From positions 1 through 53,374 of the forward strand of contig NZ_NRSM01000025.1 in NCBI RefSeq assembly GCF_016584105.1: a stretch of DNA of 53,374 bases, written 5' to 3'. Of this stretch, positions 28,198 through 40,123 are shown piece by piece. The DNA is from Ectothiorhodospira shaposhnikovii (GTDB lineage: Bacteria > Pseudomonadota > Gammaproteobacteria > Ectothiorhodospirales > Ectothiorhodospiraceae). A model generated the notes under the pieces. The model saw only the letters and a list, made by a program, of their open reading frames with translations, ran no database searches and had not been told where the DNA came from. The translations under genes and the position numbers were made by a program. How positions within the stretch are numbered: the stretch's first letter is position 1; every line of letters starts with the position of its first letter.

Positions 28198-28998
28198 TTA
28201 CCAGAACATGAAGATCAGGAATGCCCCCAGCAGTAGCCGGTAGACGACGAAGGGCAAAAAGCTCATGCGGGCCAGCAGCTTGAGGAACAGGTGAATGCAC
28301 AGATAGGCGCTGACCCCGGCCACCAGGGCGCCGATCAGAATCATCGACCAGGCGACGTTTTCCTCCGGGGACTGGATGAGCCCCCAGGTCTCATAGCCGC
28401 CCGCCAGGGCGATGATGGGAATGGAAAGCAGGAAGGAGTAGCGGGCCGCCGCCTGACGGTTGAACCCCATGAACAGGGCGGCGGTCATGGTGGCACCGGA
28501 GCGGGAGACCCCGGGGATCAACGCCAGGGCCTGGGCCAGGCCGATCACCAGCACGTCCAGCCAGCCGATCTGGTACTCATCCCGGCGCCGCCGACCCACC
28601 CAGTCCGCCAGCCCCAGCAGCAGGGCGAAGGTGATGGTGGTGAAGATGATCACCTCCACCGAACGCAGGCTGGTGGAGATCACATCGTGGAACAGGAGTC
28701 CCGCCAGGCCCGCCGGAATGGTCCCCAGACCCACGGCCCAGGCCAGCTTGGCATCCGGGGTAAAGCCCCTCCCCACCAGCGAGCCGGCCCAGTGGGTGGC
28801 CATGCGCCGCAGCTCGGCGCGGAAGTAGAAAATCACGGCGGCCAGACTGCCCACATGGGTGGCCACGTCAAAGGTGAGCCCCTGATCCTCCCAGGCGGTG
28901 AGCTCGGGCACCAGGATCAGGTGGGCGGCACTGGAAATGGGGAGAAATTCCGTCAGGCCCTGTACCAGGGCAAGGACCAGGGTCTGAAAGAGATCCAA
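28198..28998 (-). CDS. uppP: Undecaprenyl-diphosphatase UppP (BacA)
   Basis: A 266-residue polytopic membrane enzyme that dephosphorylates undecaprenyl diphosphate so the lipid carrier can be reused for peptidoglycan and other envelope polymers. Both catalytic signatures are present: QGLTEFLPISSAAHL at residues 13-27 and PGVSRSGATMTAAL near 150-165. Eight hydrophobic segments are visible. The start codon is TTG at 28998: the family N-terminus (MDLFQTLVLALVQGL) aligns there and no ATG or GTG precedes it before an in-frame stop. Loss or overuse affects bacitracin sensitivity. No link with the neighbouring chemoreceptor is apparent. Confidence 0.95.
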   Translation of the reverse strand: MDLFQTLVLALVQGLTEFLPISSAAHLILVPELTAWEDQGLTFDVATHVGSLAAVIFYFRAELRRMATHWAGSLVGRGFTPDAKLAWAVGLGTIPAGLAGLLFHDVISTSLRSVEVIIFTTITFALLLGLADWVGRRRRDEYQIGWLDVLVIGLAQALALIPGVSRSGATMTAALFMGFNRQAAARYSFLLSIPIIALAGGYETWGLIQSPEENVAWSMILIGALVAGVSAYLCIHLFLKLLARMSFLPFVVYRLLLGAFLIFMFW

Positions 28999-29474
28999 GG
29001 GGAGGCTCCATTCGTGGGTTCCGGAGACACATTATCCGTGCCGCGTCCCGTTTGAACACCCCTTCTCTGTGCTTGTCGTTCTTCCATGGGGATGCCCGGG
29101 CAACACGCCTGTCGTCACACCTATGAATCCCCCGCCGTCACTCCTGAAATCTCTTGCTGTCGCTCCCGCGCAGGCGGGAGCCCATAATGCCCAAGCCCGC
29201 CCCTGGATTCCCGATTGCGCGGGAATGACGGCGTTGAAACCAGCCGCAGATGATGGATACCCATGGATTCCCGCTTATGCAGGAATGACTTGTTCAGAGC
29301 GCCCTTTAGAGAATAACCTTTCGACCGATATTGATCATCAAGAGACGGCCAGCAACTGCTCAATCAACCATCGGACCCACTGGATGGCAGGCAGCCGTGA
29401 CGAATGGTGACGGTACCGGGGGACCGCACCTCAAGTCGAAAAACCAAAACAAGAATCGACATAGGGACGACAAA
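28999..29474. other. Non-coding interval with a cluster of palindromic repeats
   Basis: This 476-base gap between divergent uppP and a chemoreceptor holds no convincing gene. It contains three palindromic repeats (see 29158-29289) and, near 29461, a GGGA ribosome-binding site for the chemoreceptor. Short open frames here overlap the repeats and lack family features. Confidence 0.7.
29158..29289. repeat. Three tandemly arranged REP-like palindromes
   Basis: Copies lie at 29158-29184 (CTCCCGCGCAGGCGGGAG core), 29203-29230 (ATTCCCGATTGCGCGGGAAT core) and 29264-29289 (ATTCCCGCTTATGCAGGAAT core). The first is in one orientation and the next two in the other. Cores diverge while stem pairing is partly kept. 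They match the elements at 885-912 and 41101-41193. Confidence 0.75.
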
Positions 29475-31118
29475 ATGACAATCCGGCTGCGGATGATCCT
29501 GTTTGCCAGCTTGAGCTTCCTGCTGCTGGGTTGCCTGCTCACCGGCGTGGCGCACCTTTCCGCGTCGGGGATGGCCCGGCTGCTGGTTGACCACACACTC
29601 ATCATGAAGGTCGACGGGGACCTGCAAGCCCTGAAATCCTACCTCAAGAACCATTACGGCTCGCTGAGCATCCATAACGGACAACTGCTGGACAGTGACG
29701 GCCGCCCGATTGAAGGACGTTTCGAGATGGTGGATGCCTTCCACCGGGACATGGGCGTGGACCTGGGACTGTCCGTGCGGCGCGGGGACGACTTCGTCAG
29801 GGTCAGCACCAATCTTCGCAACGCAGAGGGACAAAGGGCCGTAGGCACGATGCTGAACCGGCAGTCGCCGGCCTACGACGCCATGATCCGAGGTGAACGA
29901 TACGTCGGCGAGTTGCGGGTCCTGGGTACGCGCTATCTGGCCGCCTATGAGCCGGTCATGGACGATGCCGGCCGGGTCATCGGGATGTTCGGCCTGGGGG
30001 TGTCCCGCCAGGACGCGGACGACATCATCGCCTCGGGCATGCGGCGCCTGGTGACCTGGATGCTGGCTGCGCTGGCTGCCGCCATCCTGGTGGGCCTGAT
30101 GCTGTCCGTTGGCTTTGCCAGCATGATCACCCGCCCCATCCGGGAACTGGCCGGTGCCCTGAAGGAGATTGCCGAAGGCGGCGGCGACCTGACACGCAGG
30201 CTCAAGGTGCGGGGCCAAGACGAAGTGACCGAACTCTCCGCAGCCTTCAACCGGTTCGCGGATCGAATCCATGAACTGGTTCGCGGTGTAACCCAGGGCA
30301 CGGAACAAATCGCCGGAGCCGGCAACCAGTTGTCCAGCCATGCCGTGCAGGCACAAGGCCAGACCGAGCGGCAGACCCGGGAGATCGAGCAGGTTGCCAC
30401 CGCCATGAACGAGATGGTCACCACCATTCAGGAAGTGGCCAGAAACGCCAGCCAGGCCGCCGATTCAGCCCGGGCCACCCGGACCGAAACCACTGCCGGC
30501 AACCGGGTGGTGTCGGAAACCATCCAGGCCATCGGGGAACTGGTCACGGAGGTGGAAAACGCCGCCGAGGCGATGAATCGCCTTTCCACCGACAGCGACG
30601 ATATCGGCAAGGTGGTGGACGTGATACGAGGCATCGCCGAACAGACCAACCTGCTGGCCCTCAATGCCGCCATCGAGGCGGCCCGGGCCGGTGAAAAGGG
30701 ACGGGGATTTGCCGTTGTGGCCGACGAGGTTCGTACCTTGGCCAGCCGCACCCAGGCCTCCACCCAGGAGATCCAGGCCATGATCGAACGGCTGCAAAAG
30801 GGCGCCAACGATGCGGCCCAGGTCATGAACCGGGGCCAGACAAAAGCCAGAAACACGGCGGAAAAGGCCGGCTTCGCGGAAGCCTCTTTGTCCACCATAG
30901 AAACCGGCATCGCCGCCATCTCCGACATGAACCTGCAGATCGCCAGTGCCGCGGAGGAACAATCCACCGTGGCCGAAGAGATCAACCGCAACATCAACAA
31001 TATCAGTCAATCCGCCATCCAGACCGCTCAGAGCGCCACGCACATCGCCACCACCAGTGACGGGCTTGCGGGAACCGCCGCGGCACTGCGAAAACAGATC
31101 CAGGGCTACAAGACATGA
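29475..31118 (+). CDS. Methyl-accepting chemotaxis protein with single Cache sensor
   Basis: A 547-residue chemoreceptor. TM1 is at about 6-28; the periplasmic sensor (about 30-190) resembles the Cache_3/Cache_2 fusion type ([60 protein letters not shown]). TM2 (about 198-220), HAMP (220-272) and the signalling domain with [18 protein letters not shown] follow. Such sensors often bind carboxylates, but the ligand is not known here. The start ATG 29475 is preceded by AGGGACGACAAA; an open frame from 29331 extends through repeat-rich DNA and is not credible. Its sensor is unlike that of the receptor at 3430. Confidence 0.93.
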   Translation: MTIRLRMILFASLSFLLLGCLLTGVAHLSASGMARLLVDHTLIMKVDGDLQALKSYLKNHYGSLSIHNGQLLDSDGRPIEGRFEMVDAFHRDMGVDLGLSVRRGDDFVRVSTNLRNAEGQRAVGTMLNRQSPAYDAMIRGERYVGELRVLGTRYLAAYEPVMDDAGRVIGMFGLGVSRQDADDIIASGMRRLVTWMLAALAAAILVGLMLSVGFASMITRPIRELAGALKEIAEGGGDLTRRLKVRGQDEVTELSAAFNRFADRIHELVRGVTQGTEQIAGAGNQLSSHAVQAQGQTERQTREIEQVATAMNEMVTTIQEVARNASQAADSARATRTETTAGNRVVSETIQAIGELVTEVENAAEAMNRLSTDSDDIGKVVDVIRGIAEQTNLLALNAAIEAARAGEKGRGFAVVADEVRTLASRTQASTQEIQAMIERLQKGANDAAQVMNRGQTKARNTAEKAGFAEASLSTIETGIAAISDMNLQIASAAEEQSTVAEEINRNINNISQSAIQTAQSATHIATTSDGLAGTAAALRKQIQGYKT

Positions 31119-31159
31119 GTTCAGAATGGTGGTGACCCGGCGACTCACGGTCGACGGGA

Positions 31160-34100
31160 TCATGCCCCCCCACGACACCCCGGACCGCTGATCCGGCTTC
31201 TGCCTCCGGTCTGGGGGGTCACCTGGATGCGGGTGGCGATGCGTTCCTTCAGTGCGGATACATGGGAGATCAGGCCGATCAGCTTGCCCTCTTCCCGCAG
31301 CCCCGCCAGGGTCTGCAGGGCCGTATCCAGGGCATCGTCGTCCAGGGTGCCGAACCCCTCGTCCAGGAACAGGGAATCCACCCGAACCTGACGCCCCGCC
31401 ATGTGGGACAGCCCCAGGGCCAGGGCCAGACTGACGATGAACCCCTCGCCGCCGGAGAGGTTCTTGGTGGAGCGGATCTCGCCCCCCTGATAGCTGTCGA
31501 TCACGTTCAGCTCCAGCGGCTGGGCCTCGTCGCGGATCAGCAGATAACGGTCCGTCATTTTCTGCAACTGCCGGTTGGCGTGGCCGATCATCAGTTCGAA
31601 GGTCAGCCCCTGGGCAAAGTTGCGGTATTTCTTGCCGTCGGCGGACCCGATGAGTTCATGCAACTGATCCCAGCGGTCACACTCCCGTTGCTGTGCCTCG
31701 ATGGCCGCCGTCTGCTCCCGATACCGGTGCCGCAGGGTGTCATTGTCCGCCAGGCGCTGACGCAGTCCGCCGATCGCCTGCTGCACCGCCTGATGGGCAC
31801 GGATCTGCTCCGTCAGCTGTTCCCGCAGCACCATCAGGGGCTGATCGGTCAAAGCCTGTTCCCGGGCCGTCGCCAGCAGACGGCGGGTGTCCTCGGAGCG
31901 GGCGTCCAGGGCCACCCGCTCCGCCTCCAGAGCCTGGGCCTGTTCGCTCAGTGCGCGGCGCTCGGGTTCCGGCAGACAGGCGGCCTGGAAGTCGGCCTCA
32001 TCCGCCAGGCCCAGCGCCTCCAGGCGTTGCCGGAAGGCCGTCTCCGCCTCCCGCAGCCGGGGTTCCCGCTCCGCCAGGGCCGTGCGCAGATCCTCCAGCC
32101 GGATGCGCAACTGCCGGCATTCATCCCCCGTCCGGCGGGCCTGTTCCCGGGCCGACTCCAGCGCCCCGTCCGCCGCTTCCACGGCGGCCTCCAGCTGTTG
32201 CTGTTCCGTCTCCGGCGACTGCTCCCCCAGTAACCGCCGGCGCTCGGCCCAAAGGGCCTCGGTCGATTGTTCCAGGGTGTCGGCCTGGATGGACCGCTGA
32301 TGCACATCCTCGGCGCTGTCCCGGATCTGTCCCGCACGATGGGTCATGCCGATCTCCAGGGCCTTGAGTTCTCCCTCCAGGGTCGCCAGGGCCTGCCGGC
32401 GGGACTGCCATTGATCATGACGCTGTTCCAGTTGTTCCAGCAGCGCGGGCAGGGATGCCCGATCGACGGACCGGATACCCAGCGGCTGCACCGAACCCAA
32501 CAGTAGATCCTGCTGCCGGGCCAGACGCGCCCGCAACTCCGACAGCTCCCCGTCCAGTCGCCGGACCGTCGCCGCTTCCCCATCCCGGCGATGACCGGCG
32601 GCCATCAAGGCCTTTTCCGCCTCGACCAGCGCCTCCCGGGCCTGCTCCAATGCCTGTCGACGCCCCTCCAGCGCCGTCTGGTCCGCCTCCACCGTCGCAA
32701 TGCGCGAGGCGACGGCCTTCAGTTGATCGGCATTCTCCCCGGCCAGGGACTCCAGTTGCCCGGGCCACTCGGGGTCCGCCAGCGCCAGGGCTTCCCCATG
32801 GCGGACCAGTTCGGTGGTCCACGCCTCCAGTGCCGTGGCCTGGGTCTGCCGTTCCCGGGAAATCCGTTCCAGATCCTTATCCACCTGGGCCCGTCGAACC
32901 CGCAGATCCGTGTCCTGTTGCCGCAGGGTCTTCAGTTCGGTCCTGACCCGCTCGAGGGCCTCCCGGGTCTCGTCCGCCGCAGGCACATTGCCCCGTGCAT
33001 AGGGGTGGTCAAGGGCGCCGCACAGGGGGCAGGGTTCCCCGTCCCGTAACTGCCCACGCGCCGATTCCAGGGCCTCGATGCGCTGCAGCAGACCCTGCTG
33101 GGTCTCCAGCAATGTCGCCTTTTCCTCCAGCCCGTGGAGCCGTTCGGCCAGGGTTTCGGCCTCCCCGCCCAGGCGCTCAAGGTTCGCGGACAGTCCCTGC
33201 TCCTCCACCACCAGGGCCGCCAGCCGGGAGTGAGCCTGATCCCGGGCCGCCAGGGCCTCCCCGGCCTGCCGGATCCGCGTCTCCCGCGCCTGCAACGCCG
33301 CCAGATCCGAGCGCCAGTCGGTCAGGGTCCGGCCCTGCAGCCGGGTTTCCAGGCTCTGCCGGATCGCCTCCCAACGGGCCTGCAGATCCTCTCGCGCCAG
33401 GGTCAAAGCCTCGACCCGCTCGTGGCAGGCCTGTCGCTCCGCCTCGGCCCGTTCCTGGGCCTCCCGACACTGCCGAAGCGCTGTGATCCCCTCATCCTGC
33501 TGTCGATGCAGGGCCTCCAGGGCATTGGCCTGCTCCCGGATGCCGGTCAGCCGACCCACCAGGGTTTCATCGGCACGGGTCCGGTCCAGTTCACCACGCA
33601 CTGCCTCGATCTGTTCCCGACCCGCCTGCAACCGCGCTTCCGCCCCGGCCTGCTCCGAGCGTAGTGCCTCCAGACGCTGCTTCGAAGTCGCCAGCGCCTC
33701 ATGGGACTGGGCCAGGGCGGCGCGACGGTCGGCGACCTGCAGATCCAGTTCCCGTACCTTCTGCAGCACCGGCAGACGCGCCCGCAGCGTCTCGCGGGCG
33801 GTGTTCAGTTGTTCCTGCGTTTGCTGCAGGACGGCTTCCGCCTGCCGGGCCGCCTCCTCGGCACCGGGCAACTCGGCCTCACCGGCAACCTGCCGCGCCC
33901 GATCCCGTGCCTGACCCTGGCGCAACTGGATCAAGGCGGCATGATCGCCCGCCAACTCCAGGGCCTGCCGGGCCCGGTGCAGCCGCTGCCGATCCGGGGC
34001 GAAGGCCTCGATACGGGCCTCAAGATCCGCTGCCTCCTGTTGGATCTGCAACTGGGCGGCCTCCAGTGTCGCGATCCCCTCCAACCAGTCGACGGCCTTG

Positions 34101-34828
34101 CGCTGCTGTTCCACCTGTGCGTGCAAGGCCGTCTCCTGGGCCTGCCGCGCCGCCAGTTCCGCCGACAACTGCTGCTCTTCCTCCAGGCTGAGCAGACGCA
34201 TGCCTTCCAGCGCCGTCCGTAGATGCTCAAGGGTATGGCGGGCCTCGCCGCGACGCTCATGCACGGCCACGGAGATGCGGCTGTAGATCTCCGTGCCGGT
34301 GATCTGCTCCAGGATCGGCGCGCGCTCGTCCGGCGGCGCCTGCAGGAAGGCCGCAAAACCGCCCTGGGCCAGCAGCATGGAACGGGTGAAACGCTCGAAA
34401 TCCATGCCCGTGGCCTGTTCGATCTGTTCCGCCACCCCCCGGACCTTGGCCTCGAAGATCTCCCCGGTGTCCGCATTGGCGATCTCGTGGCGGGGGGCCT
34501 GCAACTCCCCGTCGGGCCGCCGCCGGGCCCGGTGCTGGCTCCAGTGGCAACGATAGCGTCCCGTCGGCGTCTCGAAGGTGACTTCGGCAAAGCAGTCACC
34601 CGTGTGCCGGGACATGACCTCGTTGCCGCTGCGGTTGACCCGGTGCAGGCGCGGCGTGCGCCCGTACAGGGCCAGGCAGATGGCGTCCAGCAACGTGGTC
34701 TTGCCGGCGCCGGTGGGGCCGGTGATGGCAAAGATGCCGTCGGCGGTGAAAGCGGGATGGGTCAGGTCGATCTCCCATTCACCGGCCAGGGAATTGAGGT
34801 TCTTGAAACGTATCTGCAGGATGCGCAC
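31160..34828 (-). CDS. sbcC: Exonuclease subunit SbcC (SMC-like ATPase)
   Basis: A 1222-residue Rad50-like protein. Walker A GPTGAGKTTLLDAICLALYG lies at about 37-56; two very long coiled coils flank a zinc hook CPLCGALDHPY near residue 600; the C-terminal lobe has LSGGEGFIVSLALALGLS, Walker B SLFLDEGFGTLDDD and LIGLISHVSALKERI. With SbcD it forms an ATP-dependent nuclease that cleaves hairpins and trims DNA ends, acting on the nucleoid. The start codon is GTG at 34828, preceded by AGGA. The gene follows sbcD by 11 bases, the usual order. The stop is about 40 bases from a convergent chemoreceptor gene. Many apparent frames in this gene are coiled-coil composition shadows. Confidence 0.96.
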   Translation of the reverse strand: MRILQIRFKNLNSLAGEWEIDLTHPAFTADGIFAITGPTGAGKTTLLDAICLALYGRTPRLHRVNRSGNEVMSRHTGDCFAEVTFETPTGRYRCHWSQHRARRRPDGELQAPRHEIANADTGEIFEAKVRGVAEQIEQATGMDFERFTRSMLLAQGGFAAFLQAPPDERAPILEQITGTEIYSRISVAVHERRGEARHTLEHLRTALEGMRLLSLEEEQQLSAELAARQAQETALHAQVEQQRKAVDWLEGIATLEAAQLQIQQEAADLEARIEAFAPDRQRLHRARQALELAGDHAALIQLRQGQARDRARQVAGEAELPGAEEAARQAEAVLQQTQEQLNTARETLRARLPVLQKVRELDLQVADRRAALAQSHEALATSKQRLEALRSEQAGAEARLQAGREQIEAVRGELDRTRADETLVGRLTGIREQANALEALHRQQDEGITALRQCREAQERAEAERQACHERVEALTLAREDLQARWEAIRQSLETRLQGRTLTDWRSDLAALQARETRIRQAGEALAARDQAHSRLAALVVEEQGLSANLERLGGEAETLAERLHGLEEKATLLETQQGLLQRIEALESARGQLRDGEPCPLCGALDHPYARGNVPAADETREALERVRTELKTLRQQDTDLRVRRAQVDKDLERISRERQTQATALEAWTTELVRHGEALALADPEWPGQLESLAGENADQLKAVASRIATVEADQTALEGRRQALEQAREALVEAEKALMAAGHRRDGEAATVRRLDGELSELRARLARQQDLLLGSVQPLGIRSVDRASLPALLEQLEQRHDQWQSRRQALATLEGELKALEIGMTHRAGQIRDSAEDVHQRSIQADTLEQSTEALWAERRRLLGEQSPETEQQQLEAAVEAADGALESAREQARRTGDECRQLRIRLEDLRTALAEREPRLREAETAFRQRLEALGLADEADFQAACLPEPERRALSEQAQALEAERVALDARSEDTRRLLATAREQALTDQPLMVLREQLTEQIRAHQAVQQAIGGLRQRLADNDTLRHRYREQTAAIEAQQRECDRWDQLHELIGSADGKKYRNFAQGLTFELMIGHANRQLQKMTDRYLLIRDEAQPLELNVIDSYQGGEIRSTKNLSGGEGFIVSLALALGLSHMAGRQVRVDSLFLDEGFGTLDDDALDTALQTLAGLREEGKLIGLISHVSALKERIATRIQVTPQTGGRSRISGPGCRGGA

Positions 34829-34839
34829 GGGGCAGAGTC

Positions 34840-36075
34840 CTATTCCGCAAGCGGGTCGGCATCATGGAGGGCGGCCACGGTCTCCCGATAGGCCAGGCGC
34901 AGGGACGGCCGCTGCGTGTCCGGCACTTCATGCCGGGTCAGGCAGCGTTCGAAGACATCATGGACATCCAGATCATCCAGGGTTTCCCGGTCGTGGCACT
35001 GCGCCAGCACACGGTCGATGACCCGGGCATTCTTCAGCCGCAGGACCTCCAGACGGCTGCCCGCCAGGATCTCGTCCAGCCGTGCCCGCAGGTCACCGAT
35101 CACCGCCTCCCCCTCGTAGATGATCTCCAGCCAGGCCCGCGAGTCGGCGGCAACCAGTTCCCGCAACCGGGTCTGGATCGCCTCCCAGTCGCCACGCACC
35201 CGGGCCAGGGGTTGGAACACCGGCACCTCCGGACAACGCACTGTCAGGGTGCCGCCCGCCTCCAGTTCCACCAGGCAGACACTCTTGCGTTGCCCGGCCT
35301 CGCCAAAGCCCATGGGCAGGGGCGAGCCGCTGTAGCGCACCCGCTCCGAGCCCTGCACCATCTGGGCCACGTGCAAATGGCCCAGGGCCACATAGTCCAG
35401 GCCATCAGGGAAGATATCGCTGCCCACGTGGGCCAGGGCCCCCACATACAGATCCCGCACCCCGTCGCCGTCCACCGTCCGGCCACCGGCGGTAAACAGA
35501 TGGCCCGTGGCCAGCATGGGCGGATGCCCGTCCAGTGCCGCCCGGCGCCGACAGGCCAGTTCGACCACGGTGCGGTAATGGTCACGGATTCCCTCGATCA
35601 GCTTGCGGTCCTTGTCTTCCACGCTCTCCCCCGCCTCCACCCGGCGGATATCCCGGTCCCGCAGATAGGGCACGGCGCAGACCACCAGTTCCGCCGTCCC
35701 CGTCTCCGGGTGATGCAGGACCAGCACCTCATCGGCAGGGTCATCGGGCACGGCGCCGATCACGTGCACATCCAGCACCTTCAGCAGTTCGCGGGGGGCA
35801 TCCAGGAAGGTGGGGGAATCATGATTGCCGGCCACCACCACCACATGCCGGCAGCAGGAACCGGCCAGCCGGCACAGAAACCGGTAATACAGGGACTGGG
35901 CCCGGTTGCTGGGGGTGCTGGTGTCGAACACATCCCCGGCCACCACCAGCACATCCACCCCGGCGTCCTCGATGAGCACGGCCAGCCACTCCAGAAAGGT
36001 CTCGAATTCGTCATAACGCTGGCGGCCGAAAAGACGTCGGCCCAGATGCCAGTCGGAGGTGTGGAGGATTTTCAA
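34840..36075 (-). CDS. sbcD: Exonuclease subunit SbcD (Mre11-like nuclease)
   Basis: A 411-residue calcineurin-like metallophosphoesterase. Metal-binding motifs are in order: SDWHLGRRLFG (7-17), VVAGDVFDTSTPSN (45-58), VVAGNHDSPTFL (81-92), then ATGHLFTAGG and LGHLHVAQMV. It supplies the Mn-dependent endo/exonuclease activity of the SbcCD complex. The start codon is TTG at 36075: the protein begins with the family's KILHTSDWHLG and GAGGGGG sits 8-9 bases upstream, while no ATG is available there. It is the first gene of the sbcD-sbcC operon. The 3' end is 11 bases from the sbcC start. Confidence 0.96.
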   Translation of the reverse strand: MKILHTSDWHLGRRLFGRQRYDEFETFLEWLAVLIEDAGVDVLVVAGDVFDTSTPSNRAQSLYYRFLCRLAGSCCRHVVVVAGNHDSPTFLDAPRELLKVLDVHVIGAVPDDPADEVLVLHHPETGTAELVVCAVPYLRDRDIRRVEAGESVEDKDRKLIEGIRDHYRTVVELACRRRAALDGHPPMLATGHLFTAGGRTVDGDGVRDLYVGALAHVGSDIFPDGLDYVALGHLHVAQMVQGSERVRYSGSPLPMGFGEAGQRKSVCLVELEAGGTLTVRCPEVPVFQPLARVRGDWEAIQTRLRELVAADSRAWLEIIYEGEAVIGDLRARLDEILAGSRLEVLRLKNARVIDRVLAQCHDRETLDDLDVHDVFERCLTRHEVPDTQRPSLRLAYRETVAALHDADPLAE

Positions 36076-36268
36076 TGTTCAAGCCCCCCTCGCGCTACCG
36101 GCGTCGCCCCAATGCCGGCAATGGCACGGCGGTTCGTCGGCACCATGGGTGCCGACATTGTTGAAGAAATGCTCCATCGGAAACTCCGCCACACTCTGCT
36201 CCTTCACTCCCAACCACTCCAACACTCCCAAACACGCCGTGGCAACAGAGGCCCATGTCCTTCCCCAC

Positions 36269-37519
36269 TCACCCCAACGGCGTCAGCAACCCCACCACGG
36301 CTCCGGTCATCAGGGTGGCCAGTGTCCCGGCCACCAGGGCTCGCATCCCCAGTGCCACCACCTCGCCACGCCGCTCCGGCACCATCGCGCCCAGACCACC
36401 GATGAGGATGCCCAGACTGCCCAGGTTGGCAAAGCCGCTCAGGGCATAGATCAGGATGAGCTCGGAACGCGGGGAAAGCACCTGAGGGTCCAGCTGCGCC
36501 AGCTGCAGGAAGGCCAGCATTTCGTTGAGGACGGTCTTCACACCCAGCAATGTCCCGGCCACCTGGGCCTCCGCCCAGGGAATGCCCATCAACCACGCCA
36601 GCGGCGCCATGATCCAGCCCAACAGGCGTTCCAGGCTCAGATCGGCTCCCCCCACCGCGGGCAGCAGGCCCAGCAGGCCGTTGGCCAGGGCCACGAGGGC
36701 GATCAGCACCACCAGCAAGGCCACGATCTGCAGCAACAGCTCCAGCCCCCGCAGGGTGCCCCGGGTGATGGCATCCATGGCCCCGGCCGCCCGGTCCAGC
36801 CCCGTGTCCAGCGCCCCCTGGGTGGCCGGGCCGGTGGAGGGGACCATCACCGCCGCGATCAGCAGCGCCGCGGGCAGGCTGATCACCGAGGCAATGATCA
36901 GGTGCCCCAGGGCGTCATCCAGCACATGGCCGATGAAGGTGGCATAGAGCACCAGCATGGTGCCCGCCAGGGTGGCCATGCCCACGGTCATCAGGGCAAA
37001 CAGCTCGCTGCGGGTCATGCGCGCCAGATAGGGGCGCACCAGCAGAGGGGACTCCACCATGCCCAGAAAGACATTGGCCGCCGTCCCCACCCCCAGGGCT
37101 CCGCCGATGCCGAAACTGCGCTCCAGCACCCGGGAAACACCGCGAATGATCAGCGGCAACACACGCCAGTGGAACAGCAAGGCCGACAGGGCACTCATGA
37201 CCAGGATCAGCGGCAAGGCCTGGAAGGCGAAGACAAAGGCCTGCCCGGCCCCTTCGGCCTCGAAGGGTAACTCGGCACCACCCAGATAACCGAAGACAAA
37301 GGCCGTGCCCGCCCGAGTGGCCTGGCTCAGGGCAATGACCAGTTCGTTGGCCCACAGGAACAGATGACGTCCGCCCGGCACCCACAGCAACAACGCCGCC
37401 AGACCGAACTGCAGTCCCAGGCCCGCCGCCACCGCCCGCCAGGGCATGCGCCAGCGATCCTCGCTGAGCAACCAGGCGATGCCGATGAAGACCACCAGTC
37501 CGGCAATTCCCTGCACCAT
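36269..37519 (-). CDS. Concentrative nucleoside transporter (NupC/CNT family)
   Basis: A 416-residue inner-membrane protein with about ten hydrophobic segments. CNT landmarks: GIAGLVVFIGIAWLLSEDR at the N-terminus, FVFGYLGG, LPLILVMSALSALLFHW, GVGTAANVFLGMVESPLLVR (conserved nucleoside-binding loop with NxFxGxxE) and LIYALSGFANLGSLGILIGG near the end. It would import nucleosides with a Na+ or H+ gradient. The start is ATG 37519 or the GTG two codons earlier, which has GGGGGCGAG upstream; the frame open to 37657 is not supported. It is not in an operon with sbcCD, from which it is 193 bases away. Confidence 0.9.
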   Translation of the reverse strand: MVQGIAGLVVFIGIAWLLSEDRWRMPWRAVAAGLGLQFGLAALLLWVPGGRHLFLWANELVIALSQATRAGTAFVFGYLGGAELPFEAEGAGQAFVFAFQALPLILVMSALSALLFHWRVLPLIIRGVSRVLERSFGIGGALGVGTAANVFLGMVESPLLVRPYLARMTRSELFALMTVGMATLAGTMLVLYATFIGHVLDDALGHLIIASVISLPAALLIAAVMVPSTGPATQGALDTGLDRAAGAMDAITRGTLRGLELLLQIVALLVVLIALVALANGLLGLLPAVGGADLSLERLLGWIMAPLAWLMGIPWAEAQVAGTLLGVKTVLNEMLAFLQLAQLDPQVLSPRSELILIYALSGFANLGSLGILIGGLGAMVPERRGEVVALGMRALVAGTLATLMTGAVVGLLTPLG

Positions 37520-37681
37520 CAACACGGGCTCGCCCCCCAAGTTCAAATGTCGGGGAGGATAACCCGCGGACGGCGAACCTGGGTATCCGGGGCACACCGA
37601 AGCAGCTGATGCACCGGCATGGCCCACAGCCTCATCCCACAGGGACGAGGGCATCAATCAATTGCTAAAAACTATCAAAAA

Positions 37682-37698
37682 AATGAAAACCATTCATT
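37682..37698 (+). promoter_or_regulatory. Inverted repeat at the katG promoter
   Basis: AATGAA and TTCATT are inverted around five bases, ending on the first base of the -35 element. The whole (TGAAAACCATTCATT) is loosely Fur/PerR-like. It is well placed for a repressor of katG, but the regulator cannot be identified. Confidence 0.35.
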
Positions 37699-37726
37699 TG
37701 ATTGTATTACCCATACCATCTATAAA
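37698..37726 (+). promoter_or_regulatory. Sigma-70 type promoter of katG
   Basis: TTGATT and TATAAA are separated by 17 bases in an AT-rich stretch that contrasts with the surrounding GC-rich DNA. It would give a leader of roughly 155 bases before the katG start at 37889. The stretch 37520-37888 otherwise holds no convincing gene. Confidence 0.6.
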
Positions 37727-37813
37727 CTAATAACGAACGCAGGGCGAACGAATTGGCGCGAGTCACTCCCGGCAGTCATCGTCGGTGAACCTGGCCTCGC
37801 ACAGGCCGCATGA

Positions 37814-40084
<2,271 letters not shown>

Positions 40085-40091
40085 GTGGAGG

Positions 40092-40123
40092 GATGGAGGC
40101 GGGGTTCAGGCCCCGCCTCCATC
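40092..40123 (+). terminator. Terminator hairpin after katG
   Basis: GATGGAGGCGGGG pairs perfectly with CCCCGCCTCCATC across a six-base loop, starting 7 bases after the katG stop. A T-tract is missing, but a 13-bp GC-rich stem is strong. Confidence 0.7.

Noticed and set aside
29158..29289. A CRISPR-like array
   Set aside because: The repeats are palindromes in mixed orientation with irregular spacing and no cas genes; they fit REP-like elements.
36059..37270. A 403-codon open frame antisense to the nucleoside transporter
   Set aside because: Gln/His/Gly-rich nonsense-like translation; the CNT transporter explains this DNA.
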